A stretch of DNA of 64,000 nt from Curtobacterium pusillum. Lineage in GTDB: Bacteria; Actinomycetota; Actinomycetes; Actinomycetales; Microbacteriaceae. This document shows positions 43,601-51,359 of this stretch, piece by piece; position 1 is the stretch's first letter, and each line of letters opens with the position of its first letter. The notes under the pieces were generated by a model. The model was not told the origin of the DNA. It ran no database searches and saw nothing but the letters and a program-made list of their open reading frames with translations. The DNA lies in the NCBI RefSeq assembly GCF_007680845.1, contig NZ_VEIY01000003.1, positions 372,001-436,000 on the forward strand, read 5' to 3'. A program made the translations under genes and the position numbers.

Positions 43601-44392
43601 TTCGAGTACGGCTACTCGGTCGAGCGTCCCGAGGCACTCGTGCTCTGGGAGGCGCAGTTCGGCGACTTCGCGAACGGCGCCCAGACGATCATCGACGAGT
43701 TCATCTCGTCCGCCGAGCAGAAGTGGGGGCAGCGTTCCGGTCTCGTGCTCCTGCTCCCCCACGGCTACGAGGGCCAGGGACCGGACCACTCGTCCGCCCG
43801 GATCGAGCGCTACCTGCAGCTCTGCGCCGAGGACAACATGGTGGTGGCGCGACCGTCGACCCCGGCGTCGTACTTCCACCTGCTCCGTCGTCAGGCGTGG
43901 GAGCGCCCGCAGAAGCCGCTCGTCGTGTTCTCGCCGAAGGCCATGCTGCGGCTCCGGCAGGCGACGAGCTCGGTCGACGCGTTCACGAGCGGCGGGTTCC
44001 AGGAAGTGCTCGACGACGACCGCGTGGCGGACCGGTCGGCCGTGCGCCGCGTCGTCCTGCACTCGGGCAAGGTGCACCACGACCTCCGTGCCGAGGCGGA
44101 CAAGCGGGGCATCACCGACGTCGCGCTCGTGCGGTTGGAGCAGCTCGCACCGCTGCCCCTCGATCGCATCCTCGAGGTGCTCGCCGGCTACCCGGACGCC
44201 GAGGTCGTCTGGGCACAGGAGGAACCCGAGAACCAGGGTGCCTGGCCGTTCGTCTGCATGAACCTCTCGCCGCACCTCGACGGGCGTCCGCTGTCCGTGG
44301 CGTCCCGCCCGGCCAGTGCGGCTCCGGCCACCGGTTCGTCGAAGCGCTCCGCACAGGAGGCGTCCGAGGTCATCACCGCAGCGCTCAGCTGA
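40634..44392 (+). CDS. kgd: Multifunctional 2-oxoglutarate decarboxylase / dehydrogenase E1-E2 (Kgd/OdhA/SucA)
   Basis: 1252 aa, the actinobacterial one-chain enzyme of the TCA cycle. An N-terminal signature FGANEWLVDELYEQF is followed by an Ala/Pro/Thr/Gln linker (about 55-115). Next comes an E2-like succinyltransferase domain (about 125-370) with HLIGWAMVQAL and STYDHRVIQGAGSGEYL, then the E1 domain (about 410-1250) with the TPP loop GDAAMAGQGVVVETLQMSQL, IAMAHRGRLNVLTN-like GMAHRGRLNVL and the C-terminal AQEEPENQGAWPF. GTG 40634 matches the family N terminus (M. smegmatis Kgd and C. glutamicum OdhA begin just before FGQN); GTG 40568 is an alternative. Monocistronic, closed by a strong hairpin. 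Confidence 0.95.
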   Translation: MSSHLTGTDETAGEFGANEWLVDELYEQFVADKESVDKSWWPVLESYHRTQGGPASPAPDSTPAAPSTPAQQQSTAQQSTTQQPAIGDAPGEAKAGPIQAKTTSRQPTPQPIPAEANDEADDHEETHEDVATPLRGMAKTLASNMDASLTVPTATSVRTIPAKLMIDNRIVINNHLRRARGGKISFTHLIGWAMVQALQEFPSQNVFYEERDGKPFVVQPAHVNLGIAIDVPKKDGSRSLLVPSIKRAETLTFGQFLSAYEDLVKRARDNKLTPADFQGTTISLTNPGGIGTVHSVPRLTKGQGAIIGAGALEYPAQFQGSAEKTLVELGIGKTITLTSTYDHRVIQGAGSGEYLKKVHERLTGGHGFYEGIFSALRIPYKPIQWATDINVDLAHRVNKTSRVQELINSFRVRGHLMADIDPLEYRQRTHPDLEIENHGLTFWDLDREFVTGGLAGTTNAPLRDILGILRDAYCRTTGIEYMHIQDPEQRRWVQAHIEVPYAKPSKDEQLRVLGKLNEAEAFETFLQTKYVGQKRFSLEGGESTIAFLDTLIQHAATAGLAEVAIGMAHRGRLNVLTNIAGKTYGQIFREFEGSSLPGAVSGQGSGDVKYHVGTEGVFRASDGTAIPVTIAANPSHLEAVDGVLEGIVRAKQDREAPGTFGVLPVLVHGDAAMAGQGVVVETLQMSQLRGYRTGGTVHLVINNQVGFTTPPESARSSVYSTDVAKTIQAPIFHVNGDDPEAVARVAELAFAYREEFHRDVVIDLICYRRRGHNEGDDPSMTQPMMYNLIEAKRSVRTLYTEALVGRGDITQEEYDEAHRDFQDRLERAFAETHEAQTGTIPVITVDDDGAVQGLERPASQRDDSEHEVHDTAVSEELVRAIGDAHSNPPAGFQVHPKLQQLLSKRTDMTRNGGIDWAMAELMAIGSLLVEGKPVRLAGQDARRGTFVQRQAVFHDRVNGQEWLPIANLTEDQARFYIYDSLLSEYAAMGFEYGYSVERPEALVLWEAQFGDFANGAQTIIDEFISSAEQKWGQRSGLVLLLPHGYEGQGPDHSSARIERYLQLCAEDNMVVARPSTPASYFHLLRRQAWERPQKPLVVFSPKAMLRLRQATSSVDAFTSGGFQEVLDDDRVADRSAVRRVVLHSGKVHHDLRAEADKRGITDVALVRLEQLAPLPLDRILEVLAGYPDAEVVWAQEEPENQGAWPFVCMNLSPHLDGRPLSVASRPASAAPATGSSKRSAQEASEVITAALS

Positions 44393-44408
44393 CGCTGACC
44401 AGCACGTC

Positions 44409-44445
44409 GGGCGTGCGCTACGCGATCTTCGTGTAGCGCACGCCC
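44409..44445. terminator. Bidirectional hairpin terminator between kgd and the acetyltransferase gene
   Basis: GGGCGTGCGCTAC (44409-44421) pairs perfectly with 44433-44445 (13 bp, 11-base loop). The left arm contains the TAG stop of the minus-strand acetyltransferase and the right arm its last codons, so the hairpin serves both convergent genes. There is no T-run. Confidence 0.75.
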
Positions 44446-44858
44446 GCGTCGTGGTAGCCGCGCTTCTGGTAGAACCGGTGCGCGCTGTCCGTCGCGGCCG
44501 CACTCACGGCGCTGAGGCGGTGTGCGCCCTGCTCGACGGCCCACGTCTCGAACGTGCCGATGAGCGCTGAACCGGTGCCGTCCCTCCTGGCCGACGGGTC
44601 GACCACGAGCAGCAGCAGCTGCGCGGTCGGCTCGTCGCTGGCGTAGGACCACGTGACCTGCGCTCCCGCGACGGCCACCGCGCGTCCGTCCTCGCCCCGC
44701 ACCAACCAGGTGCGGTGACCGGCCTCGGGGGTGAGCCGTTCGAGCCGGGCGCGCATGTCGGGCTCGTCGACGACGTGACCGAGCAGGCGGACCAGGGCGG
44801 TGACGTCGGCGACGTCCGTGTCGGACCAGGTGGTGATCGACTCGACGAGGAGGGTCAT
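44418..44858 (-). CDS. GNAT-family N-acetyltransferase
   Basis: 146 aa. LLVVDPSARRDGTGSALIGTFETWAVEQGAHRLSAVSAAATDSAHRFYQKRGY is the acetyl-CoA-binding half of a GNAT fold (Q/R-x-x-G-x-G/A loop as RRDGTGSAL). Substrate unknown. ATG 44858 lies 7 bases after a TAGTGT box, so a leaderless mRNA is expected. The stop is inside the shared terminator hairpin. Confidence 0.83.
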   Translation of the reverse strand: MTLLVESITTWSDTDVADVTALVRLLGHVVDEPDMRARLERLTPEAGHRTWLVRGEDGRAVAVAGAQVTWSYASDEPTAQLLLLVVDPSARRDGTGSALIGTFETWAVEQGAHRLSAVSAAATDSAHRFYQKRGYHDAGVRYTKIA

Positions 44859-44865
44859 GCCCGTG

Positions 44866-44871
44866 ACACTA
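44866..44871 (-). promoter_or_regulatory. -10 box TAGTGT, leaderless acetyltransferase mRNA
   Basis: TAGTGT-N7-ATG (44858), minus strand. Confidence 0.45.
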
Positions 44872-44922
44872 CCGACCGCTCCCGCCGTGTGACGACGGTG
44901 CGGTTCGGCGCTGCACGAACCC

Positions 44923-45165
44923 TCAGTGGGTCGCCTGCTCCAGCCGGATGCGCGCCAGGATCTCCGTGCGGAGCTCCTCGGGCGCGGTCTCCTTGCACGC
45001 ACGACGGACCGTCTCGATGAGGACGACGCCGACGCGGTGCTCGGTCGTGCAGTCCACGCAGCCGTCCATGTGCTCACGGATGTCCGCGGCGTCTTCGCCA
45101 CGGAGCTCCCCGTGCAGGAACTCCTCGAGCTCGGCCTTCGCCTTGGAGCAGTCGCAGCCGCTCAT
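44923..45165 (-). CDS. rsrA: Zinc-binding anti-sigma factor, RsrA type
   Basis: 80 aa. Zinc anti-sigma motif H32-x3-C36-x2-C39 (HMDGCVDC), with N-terminal C4 and C6 and C57 further on, matching the Cys/His set of RsrA/RshA that loses zinc and forms a disulfide on oxidation, releasing SigR/SigH. ATG 45165 overlaps the sigH stop (ATGA), the standard coupled arrangement that keeps sigma and anti-sigma in balance. Acts in the cytoplasm as the sensor of thiol oxidation. Confidence 0.92.
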   Translation of the reverse strand: MSGCDCSKAKAELEEFLHGELRGEDAADIREHMDGCVDCTTEHRVGVVLIETVRRACKETAPEELRTEILARIRLEQATH

Positions 45166-45980
45166 CGTGCTTCCTTCCCGTCGACGCGACCAGCGGTCGC
45201 GTGGGCCTTCCGGCCTCGTCCGCGCATCGTCGCCGTCGACGCTGCGTCCGGGACGATGCCGGTCTCACGTGCGTGGTCCGCCAGGAGCCCCCGGAGGAGC
45301 CGGCGACCACGGTGGAGGCGGCTCATGACCGTCCCCACTGGGGTCTTCATGATGTCGGCGATCTCCTGGTACGAGAACCCCTCGACATCGGCGAAGTAGA
45401 CGGCCATCCGGAAGTCCTCCGGGATGGCCTGGAGCGCGTCCTTCACGGCGGAGGACGGCAGGTGGTCGATGGCGTCGGCCTCGGCGGAGCGTGCCGAGAT
45501 CGACTGCGTGACGCTCTCCGCGCCGCCGAGCTGCCAGTCCTCGAGCTCGTCGATGGTGCCCTGGTACGGGTTCCGCTGGTTCTTGCGGTACGTGTTGATG
45601 AACGTGTTCGTGAGGATCCGGTACAGCCAGGCCTTGAGGTTCGTGCCCTGCTTGAACTGCCGGAAGGCGGCGAACGCCTTGACGAAGGTCTCCTGCACGA
45701 GGTCGGACGCGTCGGCGGGGTTGCGGGTCATCCGCATCGCGGCGCCGTAGAGCTGGTCCATGAACGGGAGTGCCTGGTCCTCGAAGAGGGAGCGCAGCTC
45801 GGACTCGGACACGGTCTTCGCGTCGACGACGTCCGGGGTGTCGGCCTCGGCAGCGTCGTCCCGGTCCCCGTCGTCCGCTGCGTCCTCACGCAGTTCGGCC
45901 TCTTCCGAGACCGCGTCGAGCTGCGCCTCGGTCTCCTCGACCAGGTCGTGCGGTGCGGCGTGCGGTTCGTCGGTCGTCAT
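45162..45980 (-). CDS. sigH: ECF sigma factor SigH/SigR of the thiol-oxidative stress response
   Basis: 272 aa. Region 2 (about 70-135: [57 protein letters not shown]) and region 4 (about 180-240: [45 protein letters not shown]) are nearly identical in pattern to Streptomyces SigR and mycobacterial SigH. A ~65-residue acidic N-terminal extension ([19 protein letters not shown]...) precedes region 2; part may belong to a longer form made from an upstream promoter, as for SigR'. Two promoters are visible: TAGACT-N8-ATG and a SigR-type site at 46102-46128, implying autoregulation. Confidence 0.95.
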   Translation of the reverse strand: MTTDEPHAAPHDLVEETEAQLDAVSEEAELREDAADDGDRDDAAEADTPDVVDAKTVSESELRSLFEDQALPFMDQLYGAAMRMTRNPADASDLVQETFVKAFAAFRQFKQGTNLKAWLYRILTNTFINTYRKNQRNPYQGTIDELEDWQLGGAESVTQSISARSAEADAIDHLPSSAVKDALQAIPEDFRMAVYFADVEGFSYQEIADIMKTPVGTVMSRLHRGRRLLRGLLADHARETGIVPDAASTATMRGRGRKAHATAGRVDGKEAR

Positions 45981-45988
45981 CGCCGTCG

Positions 45989-45994
45989 AGTCTA
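45989..45994 (-). promoter_or_regulatory. -10 box TAGACT, leaderless sigH transcript
   Basis: TAGACT-N8-ATG (45980). It would provide basal sigH expression next to the autoregulated promoter upstream. Confidence 0.45.
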
Positions 45995-46101
45995 GGCCGC
46001 GGGGGCCACCGAGCGTCGTCGGCACGGTCGGCAGAGCCGTCCGCGGTCGTGCGAGTGTTGCTGTCGCCACTGATCCTCCCGGTGCGTTCAGTACCCTTGT
46101 G

Positions 46102-46128
46102 AACCGATGGCTGCCACGACGCATTCCC
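46102..46128 (-). promoter_or_regulatory. SigR/SigH-type promoter GGGAAT-N18-GTT driving sigH
   Basis: On the minus strand GGGAAT (46128-46123), exactly 18 bases, GTT (46104-46102). It reads into sigH about 120 bases downstream and overlaps the ATG (46107) and first codons of divergent aroA. Matches the known positive autoregulation of sigR/sigH. Confidence 0.75.
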
Positions 46129-47489
46129 ACAGCGGGACCGAGTCCCGTCCCGCCCCCTGGACCGCCCCGCTCGCGCGCGGTCCGCTCCACGGCGACGTCT
46201 CGCTGCCCGGGTCGAAGTCGCTGACGAACCGGGAGCTCGTGCTCGCCGCCCTCGCCGACGGCCCGTCCACGATCCGGCTGCCGCTGCACTCCCGCGACTC
46301 GGCGCTGATGATCGCGGCGCTCCGGCAGCTCGGGGTCGGGATCGAGGAGGTCGTCCCGGACGACGACGCGACCCTGAACCCCTACGGACCGGACCTCCGG
46401 ATCACCCCTGCGCCGATGCACGGCGACGAGCGCGTCGACTGCGGCCTCGCCGGCACCGTCATGCGGTTCCTCCCGCCGCTCGCCGCCCTCGCCGTCGGCC
46501 CGGTCACGATCGACGGCGACCCGTACGCGCGGAAGCGCCCGATGCACGCGATCATCCAGGCCCTCGTCGACCTCGGCGTCGACGTGACGGACGACGGCGG
46601 CGGCTCGATGCCGTTCACGTTCACCGGCACCGGGTCGGTCCGCGGCGGTGCCCTCACGATCGACGCGTCGGCGTCGTCCCAGTTCGTCTCCGGGCTGCTG
46701 CTGTCGGCGCCGCGCTTCGACGAGGGGCTGCACCTCACCCACGCCGGCGAGCGCCTGCCGAGCCTGCCGCACATCGAGATGACCGTGGCCGCCCTCCGCG
46801 CCCGCGGGGTCCGTGTCGACGAGCCGGCCGTCGGTGAGTGGGTCGTGCACCCCGGGCCGATCGGTGCGCGGGACGTCACCATCGAGCCCGACCTGTCGAA
46901 CGCCGCTCCGTTCGCGGTCGCCGCGCTCGTCGCGGGCGGCACCGTCCGCATCCGCACCTGGCCGACCGAGACGACGCAGGTCGGCGCCGACCTCGAGACG
47001 CTCCTGCCCCTGTGGGGCGCGACCGTGGCCCGAGACGGTGCGGACCTGGTCGTCGACGGCGGCGTCGGGATCCGAGGTGGGGCCTCCCTTCCGGGTGTGG
47101 ACCTGGACCTCAGCCGCGGCGGCGAACTGGCACCGGCGCTCGTCGCGCTGGCCGCACTGACCGACGGGCCGAGCGAGATCACCGGGATCGGCCACCTGCG
47201 TGGGCACGAGACGGACCGGCTCGCCGCGCTGGCTGCGGACGTCAACCTGTCTGGAGGCGCGGTGCACGAACTCGACGACGGCCTCCGGATCGAGCCTGCC
47301 GTGCTCCACGGCGGTCCCTGGGCCGCGTACGAGGACCACCGGATGGCGACCGCCGGCGCCATCGTGGGCCTCGTCGTCGACGGCGTCGCCGTCGACGACA
47401 TCGGGTCGACGGCGAAGACCCTGCCGCAGTTCCCGGAGCTGTGGGCCGAGCTCGTGGCGACCGCCGGGGCCGACGACTCGGGAGTGTGA
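46107..47489 (+). CDS. aroA: 3-phosphoshikimate 1-carboxyvinyltransferase (EPSP synthase)
   Basis: 460 aa. [20 protein letters not shown] (PEP/shikimate phosphate loop), [47 protein letters not shown] and [15 protein letters not shown] are EPSP synthase signatures. Catalyses the penultimate shikimate-pathway step to chorismate. The location next to sigH and rsgA is common in actinobacteria. A TACCCT box lies 9 bases before ATG 46107. The start codon lies under the opposing SigH-type promoter. A 15-bp stretch at 47251-47265 is identical to the family A core, but the protein remains normal there. Confidence 0.95.
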   Translation: MAATTHSHSGTESRPAPWTAPLARGPLHGDVSLPGSKSLTNRELVLAALADGPSTIRLPLHSRDSALMIAALRQLGVGIEEVVPDDDATLNPYGPDLRITPAPMHGDERVDCGLAGTVMRFLPPLAALAVGPVTIDGDPYARKRPMHAIIQALVDLGVDVTDDGGGSMPFTFTGTGSVRGGALTIDASASSQFVSGLLLSAPRFDEGLHLTHAGERLPSLPHIEMTVAALRARGVRVDEPAVGEWVVHPGPIGARDVTIEPDLSNAAPFAVAALVAGGTVRIRTWPTETTQVGADLETLLPLWGATVARDGADLVVDGGVGIRGGASLPGVDLDLSRGGELAPALVALAALTDGPSEITGIGHLRGHETDRLAALAADVNLSGGAVHELDDGLRIEPAVLHGGPWAAYEDHRMATAGAIVGLVVDGVAVDDIGSTAKTLPQFPELWAELVATAGADDSGV

Positions 47490-47493
47490 CGCG

Positions 47494-48537
47494 ATGAGCT
47501 GGTGGGACGACGGTGGCGACGACTCCGACGAGGACGAGCCGTACGGGCAGTACGACGAGTCGAGCGTGCGGCTCCGGCCGAACCCGAAGGGCAACCGGCC
47601 GCGCACGAAGGTCCGGCCGACGTACGACGACGCCCCGACCGGCTGGGTGACGAACGTCGACCGCGGGCGGTTCGGGGTCCTGGTCGGGGATGCCGTCATC
47701 ACCGCCACGAAGGCCAGGGAGCTCGGCAAGAAATCCGTCGTCACGGGCGACACGGTGTTCCTCGCCGGTGACGTGTCAGGCGAGCCCGGGTCCCTCGCGC
47801 GCATCGTGAAGGTCGCCGAGCGCACCACCCTGCTGCGCCGGAGCGCCGACGACTCCGACGACGTCGAGCGCGTGATCGTGGCGAACGCCGACCAGATGCT
47901 CATCGTGGTGGCCGCCGCCGATCCTGCGCCCCGCACGAGGCTGATCGATCGGTACCTCGTGGCGGCGTTCGACGCCGGGCTCGATCCGGTGCTCTGCATC
48001 ACGAAGACCGACCTCGCCGATCCGACGCCGTTCCTGGCGCACTTCGCCTGCCTGGACCTCCGGATTGTGACGAGCCGTGCCGACGACGTGCCGTTCGAGG
48101 CCCTGCACGAGGTCCTCGACGACAAGGTCACGGTCACCGTCGGGCACTCCGGCGTCGGCAAGTCCACGCTCGTGAACGCGCTGACCGGGTCCTCGCGGGC
48201 GACCGGGGTCGTGAACGCGGTGACCGGGCGAGGGCGGCACACCTCGTCGTCGTCGATCGCGCTGCAGGTGCGGGACGGCGGGTGGATCATCGACACGCCG
48301 GGCGTCCGGTCGTTCGGCCTCGGGCACGTCGACCCCGCGAACGTCTTCCGGGCGTTCGCCTCGCACGCGATCCCGGTGCTCCCCGCTCGGGACGGCATCC
48401 CGCTGGCGCAGGCCCACGACTGGGAGATCGTCGACCGGGTCGCCGCCGGGGAGCTCGGGCCGACCGGGGTGGAGCGGCTCGACTCGTTCCGGGCGCTCCT
48501 GACCGGCATGGGCGCGGAGGACCCGGGGACGGAGTAG
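47494..48537 (+). CDS. rsgA: Ribosome small-subunit-dependent GTPase A
   Basis: 347 aa circularly permuted GTPase. Acidic N terminus (about 1-20), OB-fold (about 45-105: [17 protein letters not shown]), then GTPase motifs in permuted order: G4 ITKTDLAD (about 168), G1 [14 protein letters not shown] (about 220), G3 [14 protein letters not shown] (about 268). The C-terminal zinc-binding segment of E. coli RsgA is shortened and has no obvious CxxxxH cluster, as in other actinobacterial forms. Helps late 30S assembly. ATG 47494 is 4 bases after aroA, so both form an operon. A pair of family C repeats follows. Confidence 0.92.
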   Translation: MSWWDDGGDDSDEDEPYGQYDESSVRLRPNPKGNRPRTKVRPTYDDAPTGWVTNVDRGRFGVLVGDAVITATKARELGKKSVVTGDTVFLAGDVSGEPGSLARIVKVAERTTLLRRSADDSDDVERVIVANADQMLIVVAAADPAPRTRLIDRYLVAAFDAGLDPVLCITKTDLADPTPFLAHFACLDLRIVTSRADDVPFEALHEVLDDKVTVTVGHSGVGKSTLVNALTGSSRATGVVNAVTGRGRHTSSSSIALQVRDGGWIIDTPGVRSFGLGHVDPANVFRAFASHAIPVLPARDGIPLAQAHDWEIVDRVAAGELGPTGVERLDSFRALLTGMGAEDPGTE

Positions 48538-48562
48538 CCGCCCGCGGCGCCTTCCCCTTCGC

Positions 48563-48801
48563 CGAGCGGGCAGAACACGCCGCTCGCGTTCGCCGAACGG
48601 GCGGAACCCATCGTTCGGCGGCGCCGACCGGGACACATTTCGCCCGCTCGGGCCGGGTCCGCTCTGCCCGAGCCGGGTGTCCGGCGCGCGGCATGCCGCC
48701 CGGCCGCGGGGCCCGAGCGGGCGGAACACGCCGCTCGCGTTCGCCGAACGGGCGGAACCGGCCGGCCCGCGGCGCCGAGCGGGACGGATTTCGCCCGCTC
48801 G
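48563..48801. repeat. Two family C repeats
   Basis: 48563-48650 and 48714-48801, 88 bp each: both start CGAGCGGGC, continue GAACACGCCGCTCGCGTTCG, repeat a CGAACGGGCGGAAC motif and end TTTCGCCCGCTCG. They fill the ~340-base gap between rsgA and the Pip-like gene; the 63 bases between them are GC-rich with small inverted repeats. No gene seen. Confidence 0.88.
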
Positions 48802-48858
48802 GCTGGCGGGCGCTCAGCGGACGGGCGCCCGGGCGCCGCTCGACAGGTACGCACCGGG

Positions 48859-48905
48859 GTTGTACAGTTGGGCCACGTGTCTGAAGTTGCAAAGTACAAC
48901 TTTGC
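48859..48905. promoter_or_regulatory. Promoter plus nested palindromes at the start of the Pip-like gene
   Basis: TACAGT (48863-48868) is 8 bases before GTG 48877. GTTGTAC (48859-48865) is inverted at 48894-48900. AAGTTG/CAACTT (48884-48889/48897-48902) and GCAAAGT/ACTTTGC (48889-48895/48899-48905) form overlapping dyads inside the first codons. Typical of repressor sites; the binding protein is not in view. Confidence 0.5.
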
Positions 48906-50073
48906 GCCGACCCCCGCCGTCGACGCCCCGTCCTCCCCCATGCCGACGACGACGTCGCACGTGCACAGCACCCCGTCCGCCCCGCACTCGCACGTCGCAC
49001 CGCGCCCGACCCGGACGACACGGCAGCCGAACGACCCCTCCACCCTCCGCCCGCCGGGCCTCGGCCGCCTCCTCCTCAGCTTCGGCTCGCACATCCTCGT
49101 GCCGCTGTTCCTCGCGGTCGGCATGGGCCTGGCGTACCTCGGCGCCTTCCACGCCCCCACGCCGCACGACCTCCCGGTCGGCATCGTCGGCCAGGGTGCG
49201 GCGACGCAGGTGTTCGCCCAGACCGTGACCGACGAGTCCGACGGCGCCCTCGTGACGCACGTCGTCGCCTCGACCGCCGAGGCCGAGCGCCAGGTCCGGG
49301 ACCGCGACCTCGCCGCCGTGTACGCCCCGACCACCACGGGGGCGACCCTCTACGTGTCCACGGCAGCGTCGGAGACCACGGCGACGGCCGCGCAGAAGAT
49401 CTTCATGCCGATCGCCTACCGGGCACACCTGCCGTTCACCGTGCAGGACGTGGTGCCCTCCGGCGACGAGGACACCACCGGTCAGGGACTGTTCTTCCTG
49501 CTCGTCGCCCTGAGCGTCGGCGGCTACGCCTCGGCCATCGCGGTCGCCGCGTTCGCGACCCGGCTCCGGGCCCTCTGGACGGCGGTGATCGGTCTCGCGA
49601 CCGCCGGGGTTGTCGCCGGCATCGGGATCCTCGTCGCCGGTCCCCTGTACGGCATCATCACCACGCACCGGTGGGAGATCTTCCTGTTCGCGTGGATGTA
49701 CGACGCGATCATCATCGCGCTCGGCGTCGGCCTGCACCCGCTGCTCGGACGGTGGACGACCCCGATCCTCACGATGCTCTTCGTGATGCTCAACTTCACG
49801 TCTTCCGGCGGCATCTTCCAGCCGGCGTTCCAGCCCGGGTTCTTCGCCGGCCTCAACACGTTCTGGAGCGGCGCCGCGTGGCTGCAGGCCGCCCAGGACC
49901 TGCAGTACTTCCCCGGCGCCTCGCTCGGCCGGTCCTCCCTCGTCCTGGCCCTCTGGTTGGCCGCCGCCGTGCTGCTCTGCGTCGTCGTGCACGGTGCCGC
50001 CGCCCGGCGCGCCCGCATCGTCCGCGAGCGCGAGGTCACCCGCCTCGAGGAGGAAGAGGTGGTGGCCGCCTAG
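48877..50073 (+). CDS. Pip/YhgE-like membrane protein (ABC-2-permease-like)
   Basis: About 398 aa from GTG 48877. One membrane helix near residue 75, an extracellular domain of about 120 residues ([31 protein letters not shown]...), then five helices (about 205-375) with [22 protein letters not shown]. This is the topology of YhgE/Pip and DUF3533-type proteins, which resemble ABC-2 permeases but come without an ATPase gene; none is nearby. Proposed roles include export or drug/solvent tolerance. The N-terminal ~65 residues are a His/Pro/Thr-rich cytoplasmic tail. Overlapping palindromes at the start suggest repression. Confidence 0.75.
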   Translation: MSEVAKYNFAPTPAVDAPSSPMPTTTSHVHSTPSAPHSHVAPRPTRTTRQPNDPSTLRPPGLGRLLLSFGSHILVPLFLAVGMGLAYLGAFHAPTPHDLPVGIVGQGAATQVFAQTVTDESDGALVTHVVASTAEAERQVRDRDLAAVYAPTTTGATLYVSTAASETTATAAQKIFMPIAYRAHLPFTVQDVVPSGDEDTTGQGLFFLLVALSVGGYASAIAVAAFATRLRALWTAVIGLATAGVVAGIGILVAGPLYGIITTHRWEIFLFAWMYDAIIIALGVGLHPLLGRWTTPILTMLFVMLNFTSSGGIFQPAFQPGFFAGLNTFWSGAAWLQAAQDLQYFPGASLGRSSLVLALWLAAAVLLCVVVHGAAARRARIVREREVTRLEEEEVVAA

Positions 50074-50088
50074 GCACCACCCGGCCGG

Positions 50089-50094
50089 TACGCT
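50089..50094 (+). promoter_or_regulatory. -10 box TACGCT, leaderless hisN mRNA
   Basis: TACGCT-N6-GTG (50101). Confidence 0.5.
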
Positions 50095-50100
50095 CGGGGC

Positions 50101-50883
50101 GTGGACCTCAGCGCCGACCTGGACTTCGCCCGCTCCCTCGCCGACACCGCGGACGCGATCAGCCTCGAGCGCTTCCGCGCCGCCGACCTGCACGTGTCGA
50201 AGAAGGCCGACAGCACCCACGTCACCGACGCCGACCAGGCGGTGGAACGGGCGCTGCGCGAACGCCTCGCAGCCGAGCGCCCGGACGACTCGTTCCTCGG
50301 CGAGGAGACCACGGCGGACACCGGCGCCGAGGCCGTCAGCGAAGGACACCGGCAGTGGGTGGTCGACCCGATCGACGGGACCGCGAACTACCTCCGCGGC
50401 GTCCCGGTGTGGGCGACGCTGATCGCCCTCGCGGTCGACGGCCGCCCGGTGCTCGGCGTGGTGAGCGCCCCGGCCCTGGGCAAGCGCTGGTGGGCGGCGG
50501 AGGGCCTCGGCGCGCACTCGTTCGACGGGCCGCTCCGGGTATCAGGCGTGGAGACCCTCGCCGACGCCAGCCTCAGCTACAACAGCATCCAGCAGTGGGA
50601 CGACGACGACCGCCTCCAGCCGCTCATCGACCTGTCCCGCAAGGTCTGGCGCACCCGGGCCTACGGGGACATGTGGCCGTACATGATGGTCGCCGAGGGC
50701 GTCCTTGACGTCGCCGGTGAGCCCGACCTCAAGCCGTGGGACATCGCCGCCCTCGTGCCCATCGTCGAGGAGGCCGGGGGCCGCTTCACCTCGCTCGACG
50801 GCGACCCGGGTCCGTGGCACGGCAGCGCCCTCGCCACGAACGGCCTCGTGCACGACGCCGTCGTCGAGGTCATCCGCCGCTGA
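50101..50883 (+). CDS. hisN: Histidinol-phosphatase, inositol-monophosphatase family
   Basis: 260 aa. Metal and substrate motifs of the IMPase fold: FLGEET (Glu), VVDPIDGTANYLRGVPVW (DPIDGT), and LKPWDIAALVPIVEEAGG. VSKKADSTHVTDADQAVE and the whole length fit the actinobacterial HisN branch (C. glutamicum cg0910 type), which supplies histidinol-phosphatase where HisB/HisJ types are absent. Other phosphates (inositol, fructose-1,6-bisphosphate) are possible. A TACGCT box 6 bases before GTG 50101 marks a leaderless start. Followed by a 20-bp tandem repeat. Confidence 0.88.
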   Translation: MDLSADLDFARSLADTADAISLERFRAADLHVSKKADSTHVTDADQAVERALRERLAAERPDDSFLGEETTADTGAEAVSEGHRQWVVDPIDGTANYLRGVPVWATLIALAVDGRPVLGVVSAPALGKRWWAAEGLGAHSFDGPLRVSGVETLADASLSYNSIQQWDDDDRLQPLIDLSRKVWRTRAYGDMWPYMMVAEGVLDVAGEPDLKPWDIAALVPIVEEAGGRFTSLDGDPGPWHGSALATNGLVHDAVVEVIRR

Positions 50884-50903
50884 CAGCCCAACGATCCGAG
50901 CCC

Positions 50904-51006
50904 CCTGACCCCCGCCGGAAGCACCTGACCCCCGCCGGGGGCACCTGACCCCCGCCGGGGGCACTGGACCCCCCGAGGGGGGCACTGGCCCCCCGGACTG
51001 GGGGCA
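50904..51006. repeat. Five 20-bp tandem mini-hairpins after hisN
   Basis: Three near-identical units CCTGACCCCCGCCGGGGGCA start at 50904, 50924 and 50944, then two more divergent ones. Each unit is a small C5/G5 hairpin and carries a TGA. The TGAs at 50906, 50926 and 50946 fall in three different frames. Probably a terminator and stop cassette. Confidence 0.88.
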
Positions 51007-51107
51007 GCCACCGCGAGATCCGATTGCGGGGACCGGCCATCACGGGCGGAACCTGAGTTATCTTGCTAGTGCGACAGGTCACGAGCCGACTCGGATTCCC
51101 TAGATCC

Positions 51108-51134
51108 GGAACGGCGTACCGGACCGGTCGTGTT
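51108..51134 (+). promoter_or_regulatory. Possible ECF-type promoter GGAAC-N19-GTT
   Basis: GGAAC 51108-51112, GTT 51132-51134, about 37 bases before the leader ORF. One base longer than the SigH ideal. Weak support. Confidence 0.25.
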
Positions 51135-51170
51135 CGTCCGAAGACCCTAACCCGAGGGGTGATACAGACG

Positions 51171-51356
51171 ATGACTTCATCGTTCCCGAGCGGAACCGAG
51201 TGCACCCTCACTCGTCATCCGCATTCCGAATCCGAAACCCGTTCTGGCGCGCGTACCCTCGCCGCTTCTCGTCCGGTCCTCCGCGTGCCCAACGGCCGCG
51301 CCGCAGTCCGGCTCTCCTCCTCCGCTGCATCCGCTTCCGGGCCCGGAGGCCGGTGA
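51171..51356 (+). CDS. Small leader ORF ahead of the LuxR-type ATPase gene
   Basis: 61 aa, Ser/Arg/Thr-rich (begins MTSSFPSGTECTLTRHPH), no family recognised. GAGGGG lies 11-16 bases before ATG 51171. Its TGA (51354-51356) is 3 bases before the next ATG, and the next gene's ribosome site GGAGG (51344-51348) lies within its last codons, so ribosomes finishing it would be placed to start the regulator. It may act as a translated leader rather than a functional protein. An in-frame longer version from 51063 is possible. Confidence 0.45.
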   Translation: MTSSFPSGTECTLTRHPHSESETRSGARTLAASRPVLRVPNGRAAVRLSSSAASASGPGGR

Positions 51357-51359
51357 GTC

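Noticed and set aside
47251..47265. 15-bp identity to the family A core within aroA
   Set aside because: No inverted partner and the protein aligns normally (SGGAVHEL); probably chance or codon bias, though worth remembering with the sulfhydrylase tail.
45162..49337. Very long minus-strand open frame running from sigH through aroA and rsgA
   Set aside because: Only the sigH part has family signatures; the rest is a shadow of aroA and rsgA, an effect of high GC with few stops. sigH starts at ATG 45980.
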